Positions 28,990 through 40,649 of a DNA stretch of 64,000 nucleotides are shown here, in pieces (the first letter of the stretch is position 1; every line of letters begins with the position of its first letter). Below the pieces are notes generated by a model. It was not told the DNA's origin and ran no database searches. It saw only the letters and a program-made list of their open reading frames with translations. The position numbers and the translations under genes are program-made. Location: contig NW_026999322.1 of assembly GCF_037126465.1 (NCBI RefSeq), forward strand, positions 124,001 through 188,000, written 5' to 3'. Origin of the DNA: Ornithodoros turicata. Lineage: Eukaryota > Arthropoda > Arachnida > Ixodida > Argasidae.

Positions 28990-30320
28990 ACATTATCATT
29001 CACTGGCTTGCACTGTGGCATTGAGGAGTGCTCAGTCATCCTCCCAGGTATATATCGCTCGATGAGCGACCCCTGGTTTGCCAATTCCGGACTATGCGCA
29101 GCTACCCAGAGCTGACGAGCCGCAAACACGGCGAAACACGTGTCCTCTGGTGCTGTCGCATCGTTCCAGGAGTATCTGTTTCTCTGTGTGCAGCCATAGA
29201 AGCCATCTTAATCTGTAATTTTGAATTTCAAACACGTCTAGCGTCATTTACTTGTTTCTTTAATGGCTTTTTTCCCCTGCATTATAATTCTCTGGCTTGC
29301 ACTGTGGCATTGAGGAGTGCTCAGTCACTCTCCCAGGTGTATTTCGCTCGCTGAGCGACCCCTGGTTTGCCAATTCCGGACTATGCGCAGCTACCCAGAG
29401 CTGACGAGCCGCAAACACGGCGAAACACGTGTCCTCTGGTGCTGTCGCATCGTTCCAGGAGTATCTGTTTCTCTGTGTGCAGCCATAGAAGCCATCTTAA
29501 TCTGTAATTTTGAATTTCAAACACGTCTAGCGTCATTTACTTGTTTCTTTAATGGCTTTTTTCCCCTGCATTATAATTCTCTGGCTTGCACTGTGGCATT
29601 GAGGAGTGCTCAGTCATCCTCCCAGGTATATATCGCTCGATGAGCGACCCCTGGTTTGCCAATTCCGGACTATGCGCAGCTACCCAGAGCTGACGAGCCG
29701 CAAACACGGCGAAACACGTGTCCTCTGGTGCTGTCGCATCGTTCCAGGAGTATCTGTTTCTCTGTGTGCAGCCATAGAAGCCATCTTAATCTGTAATTTT
29801 GAATTTCAAACACGTCTAGCGTCATTTACTTGTTTCTTTAATGGCTTTTTTCCCCTGCATTATAATTCTCTGGCTTGCACTGTGGCATTGAGGAGTGCTC
29901 AGTCACTCTCCCAGGTGTATTTCGCTCGCTGAGCGACCCCTGGTTTGCCAATTCCGGACTATGCGCAGCTACCCAGAGCTGACGAGCCGCAAACACGACG
30001 AAACACGTGTCCTCTGGTGCTGTCGCATCGTTCCATGAGTATCTGTTTCTCTGCGTGCAGCCATAGAAGCCATCTTAATCTGTAATTTTGTATTTCAAAC
30101 ACGTCTAGTGTCCTTTACTTGTTTCTTTAATGGTTTTTTCCTGCATTATAATTCACTGGCTTGCACTGCGGCATTGAGGAGTGCTCAGTCACCCGCCCAA
30201 GTGTATATCGCTCGCTGAGTGACCCTTGGTTTGTCAATTCCGGACGATGTGCAGCTACCCAGAGCTGCCGAGCCACGAATACGGCGAAACACGTGTCCTC
30301 TGGTGCTGTAGCATCGTTCC
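28990..30320 (+). repeat. 289 bp tandem array with dimeric higher-order pattern
   Basis: Four and a half units with an exact 289 bp period for the first units. Units 1 and 3 share one variant (CCAGGTATATATCGCTCGATG) and units 2 and 4 another (CCAGGTGTATTTCGCTCGCTG), so a 578 bp dimer was duplicated. The last unit is more diverged and slightly shorter. Each unit has a 108-codon open frame that probably reflects the repeat period and not a gene. Confidence 0.9.
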
Positions 30321-30321
30321 A

Positions 30322-30375
30322 TGAGTGTGTATATATATATATACCTTCCTATACCTTCCTATATATATATACATT
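30322..30375 (+). repeat. TA/ACCTTCC microsatellite
   Basis: Runs of TA flanking two CTATACCTTC units, followed by a small hairpin CATTCCTTCATA / TATGAAGGAATG. Confidence 0.8.
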
Positions 30376-30384
30376 CCTTCATAT

Positions 30385-30790
30385 AGTTATGAAGGAATGA
30401 AAGGCAAACAACAAAGGGTAGGGGAAGTAAAAAACTGGGCGATTTATTACAATTTAAACTAATAGATAGAAAGACATCTAGGGGTATGGTCAACGTTGCG
30501 GCGGAAGCTCCGCCTTCTTCAGGACTAAGAGATTTGAAGGGTGTCCTGAAGCTTTTGTAGATGTGTACCATGACGTCACAGTCGGGGTTCGCACCACCTG
30601 GCGGTCGTTAGGGTCTATATATATAGATAACGAACGTTGAGATAAATGGGAGACGGAAGACAAAAGGGGAAGTAGTCAAACAGGGTTTACTAAAGCTTAA
30701 AAGTTATAAAAGCTTGGGGCGACGTATCCATTACGGCGAAAGCTGCGCTTTCGTCAGGACGAAATAGCTGAATGTAACTACGAGGCTGAC
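30385..30790. repeat. Two fragments of a MITE family (full copy at 62076-62299)
   Basis: Two consecutive pieces (about 30385-30560 and 30620-30790). Each has a GGGGAAGTA block, a GGCGGAAGCTCCGCC-type palindrome and a TTCAGGAC block in the same order as the full element near 62190. Confidence 0.65.
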
Positions 30791-31006
30791 AATGGGGTGT
30801 ATCCCAGAATGCTTCTGTGTCAGGACCAGGGGTGAGGTCATAGTCCTTGTAGGTCAGTGGGGTTTTTGATCCGGCTGAAACGAAAAAAAGAGAGCAGGGT
30901 AGTTAAGCATTTTATTGTTGACAGTATGGCGCTGGCATACAGTAAACAATGTTTTTTGAACAACAATGAATTATTTTTTTTGCGGAACGCGACTGGGAAT
31001 GCTCTA

Positions 31007-31252
31007 CTGCGCTGGACAAAAGTTTACGGAACACGCCCCAGTGCATTCTTTCCTGGAAGCTACATGGTAGCAGCGAATTTTTCCGTGCGGACATCTACAT
31101 ATGTGCGTTACCTTGTGCGTTACTTTTGCGTTACTCATGAGCGTTACCTTGGCGCATGCTTGTAGGTCCGTACGGTCCCATTTGCTGCTAGGGTGTTACT
31201 TTGAGAAAAGATATTTGCCGGAGCCTGTCTCGTAAACTTTTGTCCAGCACTG
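31007..31252. mobile_element. 246 bp Tc1/mariner-like MITE
   Basis: TIRs around TGGACAAAAGTTTACGG and its inverse, flanked by TA on both sides (31005-31006, 31253-31254). Four GCGTTAC repeats lie inside. No coding capacity. Confidence 0.7.
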
Positions 31253-31254
31253 TA

Positions 31255-32368
31255 CGTTAACGTTGGTGTATTGTATATATCCTGTCATGTATGTATTGTT
31301 TTTCTGTTGACAGGGTTTGGCGAAACTAATACCACACTGCTTTACTCGGACTACAAGAACTGCGCTGTTGGACTTTTCCATGGAGGAAATGTTAAGGATG
31401 GACCACGTAAGTAATTATCTTGTTGTCTCACGTTAAACTGGATTGAGACCAAGTTATCTTTCGACCAAAGAAGCGTTGAAACCAATGACAACGGAAAAAT
31501 CTCTTACTGGGCGGAATATGTTATCGTCGCAACAATGCCACTGTCAAGGTCTGGTACTGTCCTGTCCCTTGGCTTATACTAAATACTGGCCACGATTACG
31601 TAGCAGGTTCTGCGACAATATTGTGCGTAAAGGCTTAACCGAGAAACAACGCTGATTGGTAGGTTTCGCGCGTCCTAGCCTTCTTTCAGCGGTGTTACAG
31701 ATCTGTAATGTGGTACTTGATTGTGGAGGGACGTATTGCGCGAACTAAACCACATCGATGTCGGAAGAAAATAGGTTGAAAATGAAGAAGTCCCAATAAC
31801 ACATCTATTCCCAACCTTGATCGACGTCTAAGGCAACTTACCCAGGGCACAAAAGATTACCGTTCTTTGAGAGTTTTTCATGGTTCAAGGACCTTCACCT
31901 GAACCTTTCCTATTTTCGAGAAGAACCGCTCTTGTGTGATCGACTTTTGTGTCCCACACCCTGAACAATAGCAGCTATTCCAGAGTTTCTCGTATGGCGA
32001 GAACCTTACTCTGAACCTTTCCTATGTCTGTAGAGAGGGGGAGAATGGATAAGGGCCTGCCAGCGTCCCAGTTTTGACGAACATTTTAAAGGTGAAAAAT
32101 ACGGAGAGGCCTAATAACTCCAAAAAAGTTGCTCGTCGAAGGTTCATTTTTGGGCTACAGTGACCTTCACTTGCAGTGCCACATTGATCCAGCGTTAAAA
32201 CTCTATTCGCGATTAAAATTCCAACGGAGCGATACTCCATTCAAACTTCGTGGAGTTACACCACTTAACGAAGTAACATATCAACTATTCGGATCTCCAA
32301 TAATTTTATGCACTTTGCATCGGTTCTGTCCTATATTATAAGAATGGGGAGTAGATATATGCACCTCA
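31255..32368. other. Host region without recognised features
   Basis: No ORF of note on either strand and no repeat I can classify. Confidence 0.5.
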
Positions 32369-32376
32369 CTGTGTAC

Positions 32377-33727
32377 CAGTGGCGTATCCACGAGGGGGGG
32401 GGGCTAGGGGGCTCGAGCCCCGCCGGGTGTATCCCGTTTGAAACTTTGAAAAATAACCTTTCAAGAATAAACACGTAAGTAGGCACGGTTAATAATAAAT
32501 CTCCCAGAATATATGCTTAAAGGTCAACGCACAAAAATAATCGTTCAAATATCCCCGTGTAAATAAAAACGCTAAGGAATCCCCGGTGAGGAATATGTCG
32601 TTAAAAATAAATCGTTTGAGAATCCCCCCCAAATCAACCATACGGTTGCTACTGTCACGTGGTATGGCCGCGAGTGAAATAGACAATCCGCTTCGACAAA
32701 TAGTCCCAAAGTCGTCGAATTTAATTGGACTCCTGCCATGAGTATACTTCGTACATCGGACGAGTGATACACGAAGCACACGATACACGATACACATACA
32801 CGAAGCAAGCGTGCTTCACTTGAACGTCAGTGTAAAGCGAACTCAGAGCACACGCACGAACGAACGAGCGCTCAGCACTGCCACAGTTCCCGTCGATGCT
32901 TTTTCAAGCGAAATAACGCGGGACATACATATAATGCATAGGCTTTTCTACGCTAGAAAGGAAAACATAGCAACAACACACACACAGAACAAATACGGCA
33001 GCCCTGACAGAACACTAGGTAGAGGGTGAGTGTTAACCAGGGCAAAAACCACCAATATAAGCTATGTCTTAGTGCTATCCTCTGCGTAGAGATACACATC
33101 TATCCTACCGCTGTCGTGTTGGGCAATTGGATATATTTTGGAACAGTTTATTTTTAACGATATATTTTTAAGCAGTTTATTTTTAGAGATATATTTTCGT
33201 GGTGGATTCTTGAGCGATTGTTTTTTGGGCGGGAATTTTGCGTGGTTGATTCCTTATCGGGGAATTTGATGCAGTTTATTGTGAAACAATATATTTTGAG
33301 AGAGGTTTTCTTAAATGATTTATTCTTAAAGATTATTAGTCTAACCCCCGCCCCGCCTACCTGCCACGACCCGACCCACGCAAACCGTGCAAATTCGAGG
33401 AGAAAATAAGATATGGGGGGGACCAATGTGATGATCGCGAAAGTTCTTGCAGTTCATGGCGTCTATCTAAGCAACACTCTTGAATGGTTTTCAAAGTATG
33501 AGCTTTTCAAAATAGTTCCAATCTCGTGACACCACCTCATTGGACATAACAGCCTATGTAATCGTATTGTGAACGTCCACATCAATTATTTTCGTTCATT
33601 TTTTTTTCAACCGCATTTTGCGGTGTGCACAAGTATGTGTGTGTTGTCGCACCCAGGATCAGCGGGGGGGGGGGGGCGAGTTTTCGTATCGAGCCCCCCC
33701 TACCTTGGAGGTCTGGCTACGCCACTG
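32377..33727. mobile_element. Non-autonomous hAT-like element, 8 bp TSD
   Basis: Termini CAGTGGCGTATCCA and TGGCTACGCCACTG, with poly-G/poly-C just inside. Flanked by CTGTGTAC at 32369-32376 and 33728-33735. The interior holds many degenerate GTTTATTTTTAA / ATATATTTT subterminal repeats in opposite orientations at the two ends. No transposase ORF. Confidence 0.85.
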
Positions 33728-33735
33728 CTGTGTAC

Positions 33736-35214
33736 GTATCTACTACATACGGTACATATCACTGCACAACTTATATTGGTTGAGAAGTTATTTCCCTTTC
33801 CCGTACTCACACACGGACATAACCAGGAACACAATGTAACTGTTGCCTCTCACTCCATGCGATCAAAGTGTGAACACCACATTCTGTTACAGGCAACACT
33901 ACCGCCTCTGGAAACGTTTTTAATTAAGAATGTTACTTTCATTCTACTTCGGCATTACGTGATTATGATCGCAAGTCATTCGCATTCATTCGAAGTCCCA
34001 CTGAATCATGTAAAACGTTGTATATCATGACATGTGGCGTGTATCTTCTACAACAATTGCAATGTTCTGCACTTATTTCGCTGCGGTTCAATGAAACTGC
34101 CGTAGCCGTTAACATGCTATTAACAAAGTTATAATTGACTTGTACATATTTACTTTTCGTGTTGTAGATCTATCCGTCACGAAAACGACAGGTGACTATA
34201 GATAACTGTCAAAACCTACCTGCCCAGTTATGTCACCTAATGCCACACCCGTGTGCCAACATGCAACTTAGACTGCAGCAACTTTGCTGCGGAACGCAAA
34301 GTATTGTAAACGAGCTATTCCAATGCGGACTGTACTAAAACTGTACTGTACTGTACTGCACCGCCCTAGACCTGGAGTAGCTTGTCCCGCAGTGAGCGAG
34401 CTCACATCTCCATTCTTTTATTTCTCCTATCATCATCATCATCATCATCATCATCTTCATGTATTAAAAGCTGTGGCAAGGATTTATGTTTCGGCTACAG
34501 TTTCAAAGCTTACAGTGGCCTGCGTTTGTTTACTCTATTGCTGTTGATTAATGATCACATGTCATCATGGTTTTACAAGTCTCGTGATACCATATCAATG
34601 TTTCGCAGATCTGGAACTCTTTAAGTACAGCGCCGGCGCAGACGACAGCCAGGCTCTTCAGTGCTGCGAAGATCGCTTCGCAGAGGAACTTAAAAGCAGG
34701 CCAAAACAGCAGCTGATGTTATTGAGGTCAACAAGGACTGCGTTTATCCTGAATAGACTTCTACGTAAAACTGTCCTGCGACGACAGGTCAAATAAATAT
34801 TCCAGCATTTTTAACGGCTGTGTATGAGTGTTTTGCTTATTCTTCAACATCAGAGCTCAACTTTACATTAAAACACGTCAGAGCTAACCCCTGCACAGCA
34901 TGTTACTAGTACTCGGTTCAGGGGAAACTAGGACATACAAGCCGTTACATGTTACCACCTCATGTTGCGTGACGTTCGGGCGGAAAGCGAGCGTCGGCTC
35001 TTTTAAATCGGTTCAGGACAGAAGACCCCTGCCGAGCATATCATGCGGGCAAATAATTCGGCAATGACGACACTAGTCTCACACCTTGCAATCATTAAAG
35101 GGAGACTCCACACCAAAAACGTCTCGAGGCAACTGTGCGACATCAGTATGTACCGTATGATATTTTATTGAATAACATTTCTCACCCTAAAGTAGCATAG
35201 CTAATTAGAAAGGA
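33736..35214. other. Host region, only a CAT microsatellite
   Basis: A (CAT)n run of about ten units at 34429-34458. No gene seen. Confidence 0.5.
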
Positions 35215-35222
35215 ATATTTTC

Positions 35223-35757
35223 TAGAGATGGGACGAATTTAGAATTTCTCGAATCCGAATTCAAGAAAGGTTCTACGAATCCACAAAGCTTACGAATTTC
35301 GAATCTCTTCGAATATTTCCCCCGAAAAGAGTTTAAAAAGCAAGGGAGAAAACTCTCCTACTGAAAAATGTTTTGCAGCAGAATTTGAGATGTTTGTTTA
35401 GCGAAAACAAATTTCGGGTTCTTCCTAAGTGTAACTTATTTGACATGTTGTTCATCGACTACAGGAAATACATTAATTCAGGAGTCTGAATACCCTCCAT
35501 AAAACTAAGAAACAATCGAACCAAAGCTGTGTTAGTTTTAAACTTCTAATATCGGCGCTTGATGTTGTGGTTTTGGCGCGCCCCTGTGGCCGCCGGCCAA
35601 GCAGGCCTGGGGGCGCCGATTTTAAAAAGAAACAAACGAAGTCGTTGGTAGATTCGAAATATTCGACTCGTTGTTTTGGGCAATGAGATTCGGACTCACG
35701 AATCTCGAATCCCTGCCTAGGACTCGAGGATTCTCGGATTCGGATGTCACGTCCCTA
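35223..35757. mobile_element. Non-autonomous hAT-like element, near-perfect 8 bp TSD
   Basis: Starts TAGAGATGGGACGAAT and ends with the inverse GTGACGT-type CACGTCCCTA. Long imperfect inverted repeats rich in CGAAT/ATTCG. Flanks ATATTTTC and ATATTTCC differ by one base. Confidence 0.78.
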
Positions 35758-35765
35758 ATATTTCC

Positions 35766-36599
35766 CTATAAGTAATTAGGCGCTCCTCCACGGAAAATCA
35801 GTCTAGCAATAGTGGGCTTCACTTCACCTCAGTGGGCTTTCTGTAAGTTTTGCATGTACCGATGGTGAATATTTTAGAACGAGATCGAAGAAGCAGATGA
35901 CTGGTCATCCATGTGGCAGAACTTACAAAGCCCGTGCACGGAAAACATCCGGTGCCCCACACTTGACTACCGGGAGCATTACGCACAGTACAGGAGGTTG
36001 GAGCGGGTACATTCGGAAGTTTCGGTTTCGTTTTGACCTTCCCCGCTTTTGTGGAAAATAATGAGTACCTGACCGCCAAACTAACTTTATTTCTCATTTG
36101 GAAGAATGTGTCCAACTTATTTCTAGAGCTAATATGTGGTTGCAGATTGTCCCATAGTCACCTCATGAACAAAAATACAAAATGTCATAACAACGGCTTA
36201 CCCTCAGCAGTGAAGATAGTACTATTCGGCATGGTGACTTGCTAGGAGAGTGTTTTGGGTGAAAGATATTCATCTTTGATTTGATTGACTGCAATAGCTT
36301 AGAACAACAAACGCATTTCGTATAGTACAAAAGCGGAACCGACATCAGAACGCTGTCAAGCCAAATCTTCAAGACTGAGACTGTTATTCCGTTTTTCTTT
36401 TCCGTTCCCGTTCCATCTTCGAAGAAAAACAGCCTCTGTTTAAAACATCGACGGCTTTCGTCCCGAGGGCATTTCCTTTCATAGCACCTTACCTGTTCGC
36501 TGGGTTTCTACCCGTCAAGGCAAATCAGTGTGTAACGAGTGACGCTCTTTTGATATTCGTAATTGGAAACGAGGGTATATGCCTCCTTGTCATCATGTA
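35766..36599. other. Host region without recognised features
   Basis: No gene or classified repeat seen on either strand. Confidence 0.45.
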
Positions 36600-37190
36600 C
36601 AAGGTTCGCCAAGATAAACTTCGGAGTTTGTAACGAAGTTCAAACAAATAAAAACAGCGTCGGGAAGTTAAAGTAGATTTTACAGGATAGCATCGACATA
36701 AATGTTTTGGGGCATGGTATATGCCCCAAAACATTTATGTCGATGCTATCACTTGGTCCGCTTCTCTGGGGATAAACCGTGAAAAGTAAAAAAACGCCGC
36801 TGCCTAGCATTTCGAATCGGCTATACCTGTGTTTCAGCTCCTTTCCGTCAGATGGCGACACGGTCTAACGCGGCGTTGCAGAGTGCGACTCTGCATTCAG
36901 TTCCACTTGTTCACTTGGTTTGGATGTCGTCTGCAACGTCGCGTTCGACCGTTTCGCCATCTAACGGAAGGAGCTGAAACACAGGTATAGCCGATTGGAA
37001 ATGCCACGCAGCGGCATTTTTTTTTTAATTTTCACGATTTATCCGCAGAGAAGCGGACCAGGTGGCAGTATCGAAATCACATTTTAGGGCATAGTACGTC
37101 CTGTAAAATGTACTTTAACTTCCCGACGCTGTTTTTATTTGTTTTATCTTCGTTACAAACAATGTTTATATTGGCGAAGCCTGTATATTC
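36600..37190. repeat. Foldback element with about 250 bp arms
   Basis: The left arm (about 36607-36890) is complementary to the right arm (about 36950-37180): the blocks AGCGTCGGGAAGTTAAAGTA, GGTCCGCTTCTC and CCTGTGTTTCAGCTCC all recur inverted. The loop is about 60 bp. No ORF. No flanking duplication found. Confidence 0.8.
36686..36750. repeat. Perfect 30 bp-arm hairpin
   Basis: Two 30 bp perfect complementary arms (ending GGGGCAT / ATGCCCC) with a 5 nt loop GGTAT, inside the left arm of the foldback. The matching place in the right arm lacks it. Confidence 0.92.
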
Positions 37191-37398
37191 GGGCAAATCT
37201 TGGCAAATATGTGCGAAGAAATGCAAGCTTGTCTCGCACCCCACACGCGTTGACGCAGCACCCACATCACACGCAATCGTGGGTAGGCAGCGATCGGATA
37301 TCAGGGTTGCGAAGTTGCCACTCCGGAGTTGGAATCATTTCGGAATCATTCCAGATTTAGCAGAGCTTGGAATGGAATTGGAATGGAATGGTGGAAAC

Positions 37399-38758
37399 CA
37401 GGGTGTCGAACCGAAACGTTTTTCGTTCCGGTTTCGTTCCGGTTTGTGGTGACCCAGTTTGGGGGACATATGGGGAGCCGTCCCGTGACCTCAACCACCC
37501 CAGCCGATTCCTCGACATAGGGATTTTCCACTGGCCAGTCTGGCCGCGTGGGCCGATTTGGCGCTTCGGAAGTAGGTCAGTGGAAGGTGTCGCTGGAGGG
37601 GACCTTGGAGAGGAATGGGTCACTCGTGCCTGGGACTTGGAAGTGATCAGACGTTACAGCAATAAAGTCAGCAATGTAAGTTATTCCAAACCTGTGTCAG
37701 AGTCATTCTTGGTTGGCGATAGGGAACGTACCGGTTACTTAGACCACACCCCAGTGGGGAAGGCTACTTGCAGGAGCAAATCCCACAGGTTCTATCATAA
37801 ACAGTCCGGTACCAGTACTGCACCGGAGCAAAAAAATAACGGTTCATACCGGTTTTGAACCAGTTCCGCTCTGGTGGGCATGTTCATTCCCAGAAAACAA
37901 ATTAATGTTGCAAAATGTAAACCCGTTTATTCCGCACACATGGTATTTAATATTAATAGGCAGCTGGGAAATTGGTAGCTCCTGGTTCCTGTAGGTGCCT
38001 GTCTGTTCAAATAGGCTTTCCCCTTTCTTGAAGCCCATGATACAGGCGGACTTACTTGTCGTGATGTCGTACGTAAAGTAGTTTCTTGATGGATTGGTGC
38101 GATCGCGTCCCATCCGAGTGTCTATTGCTGTTTCCTAGCCAGCAAGCACCACCGCACGAGTACGACGCAAATCAAGGAACACCTTCACTTACAAACGCGC
38201 TCGACGGCTCCGTTTTCTTTCTTCGTGTGCTGTCCACAAAAGAAGCGCCACTTCGCCCGCGCTTGCCCTCGCGGATACGTAAATGTACTCAACTCCGCTG
38301 TGCTCAAACAAGGAACGCGTTGCGCGACATTACCAGTAGAGAAGCCGTTACGCAGCCCCCTTGGGTCGTGTTTAGTTCAGGAGGTTTTGGGCGGATGAAA
38401 TTAAAACGAACACTACGGCACATTGGTAGAGTGTCACAACCGGTCACATGTACCTATCTGCGCGAGCGATAAAACGTTACCAAGGGGTCATAGTATACCG
38501 ACATACATTCCACCGTAACCGCAGCCCTCGTAAAGTATCCGTGACATGACTTCAGAACACACGACATCAGTTTCATTCGCTCATTCGTAGTCCAAACCGG
38601 CGAAGCTTTTTTCTTGGACCGAAAACCGTTAAATAAATTTTTCGGTTTCCCTCCTGAGCGAAAAAAACGTATACGATTTCGATTCGTTCCGGTTCGCGCC
38701 AAAATAGCGCTTTTTGTTCGGTTTTCCGTTCTGGTTTTCGGTTCGCTCCGACACCTTG
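37399..38758. mobile_element. Non-autonomous hAT-like element, 7/8 bp TSD
   Basis: Termini CAGGGTGTCGAACCGAA and the inverse TTCGCTCCGACACCTTG; flanks GTGGAAAC and GCGGAAAC. GAACCG/CGGTTC motifs recur near both ends. It sits inside a GGAATGG-rich region (37302-39140) that may be an older element with a CAGGGTTGC start and AACCCTA end; that outer element is not certain. Confidence 0.72.
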
Positions 38759-39298
38759 GCGGAAACTGTCCTAGGAATGGGAATAGAATGGTCTGGGTGC
38801 CCCGGTGGCAGTTTTGGTTTCAGCGTTCGTTTCTGCCCTCGCACCCTTCGCACCGTACCTCCACACGGTCAAGAGCGAAATAACCCTGTCTTTGTACTTT
38901 TTCAGTGCTTGGTAATGTCAATCTCCTCTAGCACTGCTGGACTTGCCAGTGTGGTTACCGGTTCTTTTCTTTTATTGAGGGAATTAACGGAATCGAACTG
39001 GGTTGCCAAACGCCATTCCAGGAGTGGAAACTGACCATACCTTTCATTCTGAGAGACTGAAAGGAATAGAATTATCGCAAATCTCCATTCCTCGAAATGG
39101 AATTGGTACGGAATGGGAGATCCCATTCCATAACCCTAATCGTGATCGCCCTCAGGTGCGGACAAGTGAGTTCCGGCTACAGAGGTGAATAACGGGGACA
39201 CTTGTCACCCGTTCGCGGACGTGATTGCGCACTTTGAGGAGGGTCGGAGGACTCACAGTAGTCCCACTCTCCCTCGCGTAATTTCAACTTGCACTGTA

Positions 39299-39612
39299 CA
39301 GGTTGGGACAAAAGTTTACGGAACACGTGAGTGGCATACTTTTTCTTCTGTGCGACATCCTAGCGGCCGCCGGAAACGTGTAGGTTCACTGTTTCGGAGG
39401 GATGGAAGTGTGCGCTGTTTGCGACACACTGTGGTAGTTCCTGTGCCACTTGAGCGTGCCTAGGAAGTGGATGCTACCGCTGTGTGCCGCTAACAATATA
39501 CCCTTCCACCCCTCTGAAGCAGTGAACTCACCCACTTCCGGCGGCCGCTAGGGTACCGCACTGAAGAAAAAGTACACCACTCGCGTGTTCCATAAACTTT
39601 TGTCCCGACGTC
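39299..39612. mobile_element. 314 bp hairpin MITE, Tc1/mariner-like
   Basis: Flanked by TA. Arms of about 95 bp run from GGGACAAAAGTTTACGG through ACTTTTTCTTC to GCGGCCGCCGG, and return inverted at the other end. Related at its termini to the MITE at 31007-31252. Confidence 0.78.
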
Positions 39613-39755
39613 TACGTACTTCGTTGGAACGGCGCGGACGGCACAGGAGCATCAAGCGAAGTTGTGGATTGCGCTGCGATTCAGATTGTATGCCACAGTG
39701 AGATTTTGGTGTAAAACTGGTACACCGCATGTTTAGTTTCAAACTGCGTACACTT

Positions 39756-39761
39756 AACAAT
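39756..39761. repeat. Target-site duplication, left of element 3
   Basis: AACAAT, against AACAAC at 60956-60961 (5 of 6 match). Confidence 0.7.
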
Positions 39762-40120
39762 AGTAGTATAGAATAGAGGCTAACAACCAAGAGTTTTCTC
39801 TAATCCAAGACGAGCCTGTTCTAATCCTATTCTACACAAAAATCAAGATCTAATCCAACTCAACCCAGTTCTAGTCCAATACAAGCCAACTCTAAGCCAG
39901 CTGATGGTCGCCATTAGCTCCACCCACTTCTCCTCGATTGGCCCATGCTAAGCCTACTGATAATTGATTTATCATCTATAGCTCCACCCCTTTATGCTAA
40001 TTACTTGGCTCTGCCTACTTCACGATGATTGGTGCACGCTGACTAACATAGCCTTCATTAGCGCCCACCAGATGGCGAGCTCGGCAATGGCCTTGCTGCT
40101 GCTCTATCTCAGATAGACAG
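39762..40120 (+). repeat. Left TIR of element 3
   Basis: Inverse of the outermost part of 60440-60955, with internal deletions. ATTGG motifs remain (for example near 39938). It lacks the 16 bp iterons seen in elements 1 and 2. Confidence 0.75.
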
Positions 40121-40136
40121 GAAAAAAAATACATTT

Positions 40137-40554
40137 CAAGGTTTATTGAGTACATGTTTGAGAAAAAGAACGGCAGTCTTGGAGAGATTGATTTCTTTGA
40201 TTTCTAGGCGTGGTTCCGCGGAAGTGAAGGTTCATGTAGATGTCTTCGGGATAGCGGCTCAGAAGAATTTCGTCCTCCGTGAGTTGGCACTTCCACGTGC
40301 ACTGGATATCTTCGTATCACTATCGTAGCTATCACTCACGTCCAGCGAGTGAAGGCACGTGCGGAGCAATCCAGTAGCGTTCCTGTCCAGGTTAATGCCG
40401 GAACGCATAGGTACCACGTTGCACTTTCTGATGGACAAGATGTCGCACAGGTATTCGTGTGCTTACCCTTCTCCAGCTTGATGCTCGCGGTACAGTTGCC
40501 GGCGTCTAGCGGCAGCGCGCACGAGACGAGCGAGAAGAGAACGAGGTACCACAT
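40137..40554 (-). pseudogene. Secreted duplicated-domain protein, broken copy (element 3 left arm)
   Basis: Homologue of 12610-13026. The signal peptide MWYLVLFSLVSCALPLDAG is kept. The frame is broken by a deletion at about 40448-40460, and there is a tandem duplication near 40310-40330 (TATCACTATCGTAGC). It ends at TTTATTGAGTACATG. Confidence 0.85.
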
Positions 40555-40649
40555 CTTTCCAGTGCCGCAATCCAAATGATGCTACTCCTTCTAATGTTCT
40601 GCATTATCTGAGTGGGGAAGGAACGCCACGTAAAATTCCGCTATCAATA

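Noticed and set aside
29028..29932. Three identical 108-codon open frames
   Set aside because: They recur because of the 289 bp tandem repeat; there is no start context, domain or codon bias.
37302..39140. Outer element around the nested hAT, CAGGGTTGC to AACCCTA
   Set aside because: Termini only loosely inverted and no target duplication could be matched.
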